Shown in pieces: positions 59,078 to 64,000 of a DNA stretch of 64,000 nt (positions within the stretch are counted from its first letter, which is position 1; every line of letters starts with the position of its first letter). The stretch lies in the NCBI GenBank assembly GCA_905182985.1, contig CAJJDN010000007.1, forward strand, positions 118,619-182,618. The letters are read 5' to 3'. The notes beneath the pieces were generated by a model. That model saw nothing but the letters and a program-made list of their open reading frames with translations. It searched no databases and was not told where the DNA came from. Source of the stretch: Paramecium sonneborni (lineage: Eukaryota > Ciliophora > Oligohymenophorea > Peniculida > Parameciidae). Position numbers and translations under genes: made by a program.

Positions 59078-61467
59078 ATGTCAAAGCGATATTTTATTAA
59101 CAATTTGGATAGTCCATTGGGCTAAGAGTTTTACTCATAGTTAGTAAAGGAAGATACTGAAGAAGGAGTTCATATGGCAACATACACAATTGATGATCCA
59201 AATAAGATGCCTCCAAAAGGTTTCAAAAAAATATTGAAACGGTATGAAAATTCTATATGTTAGATGTAAGCCTAAGTTATCTAGAAAAAAGATGCTTGAA
59301 GAATGTGATGTTTATGTATATGATATAGCATCAGCTACATAACAAGACTTAGATTTTGTATGCGATATATTTAGAAGTAGCAAAACAACATTAGAAGAAT
59401 AGAAGGTATGGGTATATGTTATAAATAGGTGTTAATATTAGTATCATCTGTTTTAACATGGAGTGCAATGCCAGATAAAGTAAAACCAAAAGTAGAGAAA
59501 AAAGCAGATGAAGAATAAGAAGGAGAATAATAAGAATAGGCAGAATAATAGTAAAAGAAAGAAGAGCCAGAAGAAAATTAAGAGCCAAAAGATGAAGAAA
59601 ATTAAGAATAAGAATAAGAATAATAATAAATTTAGTAATAACAAATTATTGAAGTTCCTGAGGTTATAGAATATGTACCTTGGGAAGAAAGTGATTTTAA
59701 ATTAAGAAGTGCTTCTGCTTAATATTCATAATTAAAAGATTGGGAAGACATGGTCTTAGGTTTACAAAAAGAAAATCTAAAAGTTATTGTAGTTTGTGCA
59801 GGCTTAATTTATGGCAAAGGAGAATTACTCTTTTAAAAATATTTTAAAGTAAATTATTCCATCTTATAATTAAGAAAGCATGGTTATAATAACCTTATAA
59901 ATTAAGTTATTAGTAAGATGGTAATAATAAAGTACCTACAGTTCATATAACTGATCTAGTGAAAATGATTGTAAAGGTTTCTGAATCTATTCCAGAGTCA
60001 AATTATATTTTCGCTGTTGATAACACTTAAGATAGATCTCAAAAAGCTATAATATAAGGTATAGCAACAGGTGTTGGAAGTGGTTGGATTGAACAAAATG
60101 ATGATTTCTTTAAGGATTTTACTCCTGAAGAAATGGATTGTTTCCGATTACATTTAGATTGTAAACCATCTTAAATGTTTGTTGGAAATGAAGAAGCCCC
60201 ATCTGATTTTGAATGGCATTGTGAAAAAGGAATTGCTGTAAATGCAAAAAAAATATTATAAGAATTTACTAATATTCATAAATTAAGACCAATAAAAATA
60301 ATTATGGAATCTAAAGCAGAAAATATGAGATTTTCAGATATTTTAACAATGATAAGTGATCATTATAGAATTCCAGTGATTACTTAAGAATAAATTTTTA
60401 TAGATGCTTAAGATTCAAATTATGTTTTCCCATAAGAAATGTTAGAAGATTTTACTGAATATTGGCCTTTAATTCAAGAATATATGAATAGTAAATCACC
60501 AGCATAATTGTCAGAATAATTAAAGATTTATTATAAAATAATAAAATGGAGATTAAGTCAAAATGACTGTTAAAATAGAGGTTTTATTTTATAAAATTTT
60601 CCTAATTTCTTTGAAGAAGCGGATTTTATTTTTTATCCAAATAAATAAAAACTTAAAATGAAAAAGAAGCCTAAGAAAAAACCTGTTGTTACTGAAGAAG
60701 AAAAGAAATAACCTTAAGAACCTGCTGTTGATGAGAATGGAGATCCGATTGAATAAGAATAGCCAGAAGAGTAATAATAAGAAGAATAACAATAAGAAGA
60801 ACAATAGGAGGAAGAACAATAGGAAGAAGAATAATAAGAAGAAGAATAAGAAGGAGGTCCAAAACCAGAAGATTTCTTTCCAGAATCTTATATAGTAATT
60901 AAACCATTAGGAAAAAGTGATAATTTTGATTATAACAGAAAATTAATTAATTTTTTTAGTGAAAGAAATTTGGATGCATATTTCATTGATCCTAGAAAAA
61001 AAACTAATCATGACACTTTTGAAGATTTGAGAATTTACATTGAAAGAGTAATTATATATTTTATCAAAAAAGAATGGTAGACCATATAATTACTTATAAA
61101 ATGAATCTGAATTAATAGTTCAGTATTTCAATTTGTAGAGAATAAAAGATTTAACAATAAAATATACAAGAAAGTAAGCTATATAGATCTGGAAAGAGAT
61201 AACAAAAGTGAAAAAGGATAAAAGATAAGGTTTGGTTACAAAGTATACAAAATACATATAGGAACAAGAATAAGAATTACAATAAGTGAAACAATTTCCT
61301 TTTAGAAACTATTTGATGGATTTTGTGGTACCAGTATTAAATGAAGGATTAGTAGAGGTAGCACATATTCTACCAGATGATCCAGTAGAATTTTTGGTAT
61401 TTAAATAATCAATAACAATTAGGCAGAATATTTATATAAAAGGAGTTTTAATGTTGACAATGAATGA
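59078..61467 (+). CDS. AK7: adenylate kinase 7-like pseudoenzyme with Dpy-30 motif
   Basis: AK7 is an axonemal protein with an SDR-like N-terminus, adenylate kinase domain and C-terminal Dpy-30 motif. Present here: MSKRYFINNLDSPLGQEFYS, ECDVYVYDIASATQQDLDFV, VLILVSSVLTWSAMPDKV, IVVCAGLIYGKGELLFQKYF and VPTVHITDLVKMIVKVSESI. The kinase region begins PIKIIMESKAENMRFSDIL, where the P-loop GxxxxGK should be, and has NRGFILQNFPNFF where family members read G-(F/Y)-I-L-D-G-F-P. So both ATP and catalytic motifs are lost. Two Glu/Gln tracts interrupt it (about 59500-59640, 60770-60850). The end is DFVVPVLNEGLVEVAHILP then DPVEFLAEYLYKRS (Dpy-30). Introns of 22-26 nt. About 760 residues. Confidence 0.82.
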
Positions 61468-61954
61468 TATTATAAATTATTAATATAAATATGTATATAT
61501 ACTGTAATGGATTTGATGTAAGAAATGATGATTTGATGTTTTATTTTGGGTTTGTTTTACTTTAGTCTAATTTATTAGGTTTTGTCAATACATAATGTTA
61601 TAGCTTTAAAAATTGTACAAAAAATACAATAAGCATTTTGATTTTGATCAAGGGAGTTTTGATCTATATTGATGAGATAAAAATAGAGGAATCCAAAAGG
61701 ATTCATCTATCACTATTCAAAAGAACTAAATCTTCATTAATTTTTTTAATGAAAATTAGCATATCCATAATTCAATTTATATTCCCTTTCTTCTATTCGA
61801 ATAAGAAAATAGTTTATCAAAAAAATTTCCAAGAGAAATTGTAAATAATAAAAAAATGATAAAACAAGAAGAAAATTAAAGACTTTGATGATAGAAAATT
61901 AGTTGAAAAAGAAGATATCTATTTAAACTCCAGTATATCTTATTTATAATTAAC
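61468..61954. other. convergent spacer; weak short frames only
   Basis: A short plus-strand ciliate-code frame starts at about 61592 (MLQLQKLYKKYNKHFDFDQG) but stops within 30 codons. Nothing else supported. Confidence 0.4.
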
Positions 61955-62737
61955 TCAATTAGTAATTAAGAATTCCTATCTTTTCATTTTCAAATTTGGA
62001 TTCTAAAGTAAGTCTTAATATTATTAATGACCTTCCTTAACAATTTCGACTGCTCTCTTAGCATCAAATATTTAATTATTGAATAAGATTTAGTTTTCTT
62101 TTTTTCCATCAAAGGTTTTAATATAACGAAATCGATTAAGCATATATCTACCTAAATCAGGATATTTTTTTTCATAATCGTTAAATTCATTAATTTTTAA
62201 TTAATCAGCTTCTTCAGTGTTTAAAACCAATATTTTCCAATCTACCTCATCTTGATCTAAAACACAAAAAGCTCCAATAATTTTAGCTTAAAATATATCA
62301 CCTGGCTTGAATACTTTCTTCATACTTAAATCTAAAATATCTAAAGGATCGTCATCTCCCTTGAATCCTTCATGTAAATTAATGGTTGAATTTTCCCATG
62401 TTTAAGGTATAAAGCCATAATTGTATGGAGCAAATTGTGCATAATATCTTAGTTCTTTTTCATCTGAATTTTTTTTCGTCTTTTTATCTTACACAATTGG
62501 ATTATATTTAATAGTTTTACTTACTTCAAATTTTGCTAATCTCTCTTTAGGTATTTCAATTCCTACATTTATGATATTAAATTATTCTTTTATTGGATAG
62601 ATTGGTACATCATGCCAAAATGATGTTATTTTATCATTAGAATATAAATTAATTTGATAAGAGAATCCTGAACCTTATTCAGTTAATCGATATGAGTGAT
62701 TCTAACTGAATCTTTAAACAATTCTTAAAATATTCAT
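61955..62737 (-). CDS. soluble inorganic pyrophosphatase (family I)
   Basis: Hydrolyses PPi to phosphate, driving biosynthetic reactions. Intronless, about 260 residues. The family I signature is GDDDPLDILDL (three Mg-binding Asp). Upstream are KYNPIVQDKKTKK, YAQFAPYNYGFIPQTWENS and GFKGDDDPLD. Downstream are AFCVLDQDEVDWKILVLN and WKI-type loops, ending at TGA 61955. The N-terminus (MNILRIVQRFSQNHSYRL) is basic and amphipathic, suggesting mitochondrial import. Length fits eukaryotic PPases. Confidence 0.92.
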
Positions 62738-62796
62738 AAATAAAATAAATTATAAAAAGAAAGCAAAGAAATGGCATAATTATAGTTAAAATTTAA

Positions 62797-64000
62797 TCAT
62801 TGCCAAGAAACACTTTCTCTACTTTTGCCAACTTTATATTATATTTTCCAAATTGTAAAAACATATCTTTTAGTAGGATCTATGGATTCTCTATGAAATT
62901 AATATAAATAATAACATACAACAAACTACTAATAATTTAAGTAAAATACTTTGTATAAGAATTACATATAGGTAAAGATTAAAACAAACCTTAATAAATT
63001 AACAGCATTCAATCCCCATTCTGGATTGTTTTGATCATCACTATACCACCATAACTAGCTTATAATATTTCACTACATGATATTGCTTCATCCATAAAAT
63101 ATCATATAAAATTGAAGCAAGAAGTCCTATTCCTACTACCTTTATATGAAAAGGTTCAAATCTATCCATTAATATAGTAAACATCAATCCATGACATACT
63201 AATACCTTTTTAAAATAAAGTTTTAATTTTACATCTAAAAATGAAGGCTTTGCAGAACACACAAATAATGTTATCAAACCATAAATTGTGAAAATAATTA
63301 CACCATGTTAGAGAATTTCAGGAGCTTCTGGAGTTTAATCTTAAATTTCCAATTATTTTTCAGATGAAAGAATTGACAATATTTATTCTTTTTATTCTTA
63401 GGGTGTATTTAATTAATTTAATTATTAATCTAACTCATTAATATTTTAATCTTATTATTAATTTTAAGATGTATGTAATTATTAATTAAAAATATTTGAT
63501 GAAAATTACTTGTTGTTTAATTCTTTTGATTATTACTTAGCTTTAAATGGTTTCTCAATTATTTCTAAATTGTGTTTATATTCTATTAAATCATTATCTA
63601 AAGTAAATATTTTCTATTCAAATTTTTATAGTTGTGTCTATAAATATTGATGCTGTTTTCTAATAGCAGATTCTAAAATTACCTTATTTAAAACAATTTG
63701 TGCTTCCATTTCAACAGATGACCCAAGCATTCTACCAACTGGATCTTATAATTAAAGCATAACTTATTTAATCACTTAATCATCTAATTATTAAATTTTT
63801 AATTATGCTTAACCCCATAGAGTTGGTAAAGTATTTTCAGTTCTGATGTAAAATGAAATCTAAAGAGTAGAAATTAAAGGGGGAACAGAACTATATTTAG
63901 CCTTGAATAATGCTATAATTACAATTCAAAATCTTAATAAAATTCTGGATTTACTTTATCATATTATGCTTCAGGTTTAGCAATTTAATTTATAACCCCT
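62797..64000 (-). CDS. membrane protein, N-terminus beyond right edge
   Basis: Minus-strand gene entering from the right edge. Visible order: a segment reading LPTLWGQAQLKIQQLDDQVI and QDPVGRMLGSSVEMEAQIVL, then a coiled coil, a Gln/Asn-rich linker, and hydrophobic helices (GVIIFTIYGLITLFVCSA, VLVCHGLMFTILMDRFEP, VVGIGLLASILYDILWM). Then DDQNNPEWGLNAVNLLRFVL, and a tail ending SRESVSWQ at TGA 62797. Introns inferred at ~18-30 nt; some borders are uncertain. Likely four transmembrane helices. Family unknown. Confidence 0.6.

Noticed and set aside
59391..59644. Leu/Phe-rich minus-strand ORFs in the standard code
   Set aside because: They are antisense shadows of the Glu/Lys/Gln tract in the AK7-like gene on the plus strand.
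60589..60895. Leu/Phe-rich minus ORF and Asn/Lys-rich plus ORF
   Set aside because: Both are out-of-frame readings of the Glu/Gln tract of the AK7-like protein.

Overview
The window is macronuclear DNA of a ciliate, almost certainly a Paramecium. It is extremely AT-rich. Long reading frames appear only when TAA and TAG are read as glutamine and TGA is the sole stop. The frames are joined by GT...AG introns of mostly 22-29 nt, the size typical of Paramecium. Standard-code ORFs in the window are therefore nearly all fragments or shadows. I translated by hand with the ciliate code. Gene ends are usually firm because TGA is the only stop; some starts and splice sites are inferred. I found no rRNA, tRNA, CRISPR array or transposon.

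Layout. 1-3.2 kb: several unrecognised minus-strand genes, one running off the left edge. 3.2-13 kb: SCI1-like basic protein, PUF RNA-binding protein, Cys-pair protein, RING/coiled-coil protein, Fcf2 rRNA-processing factor, protein kinase. 13.3-16.5 kb: a coiled-coil gene whose 5' part is present twice around a single N. 16.7-24.7 kb: ribosomal protein eL36 and a 7.4 kb guanylyl cyclase with a P-type-ATPase-like N-terminus. 24.9-28.2 kb: DyP peroxidase and a Cys-cluster protein, again with 1.16 kb present twice around an N. 28.4-41.4 kb: VPS26C, KATNIP, CCCH zinc finger, pantothenate kinase, quinone oxidoreductase, INCENP-like protein and small unknowns. 41.5-52.9 kb: second PUF protein with a poly-Q tail, single macrodomain protein, LRR protein, syntaxin-16 and a kinase. 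53.9-57.5 kb: a roughly 1,100-residue protein carrying macrodomains, poly-Q and a pseudokinase remnant. 57.5-64 kb: two unknown acidic proteins, an adenylate-kinase-7-like pseudoenzyme, inorganic pyrophosphatase, and a membrane protein cut by the right edge.

The genes look like ordinary eukaryotic housekeeping, ciliary and signalling loci, packed tightly on both strands and not forming one pathway. Divergent starts can be as little as 25-50 bp apart. The most unusual item is the macrodomain/poly-Q/pseudokinase protein, with a separate macrodomain gene and an active-looking kinase gene nearby. The two exact duplications flanking single Ns are best read as unmerged contig ends, not biology.
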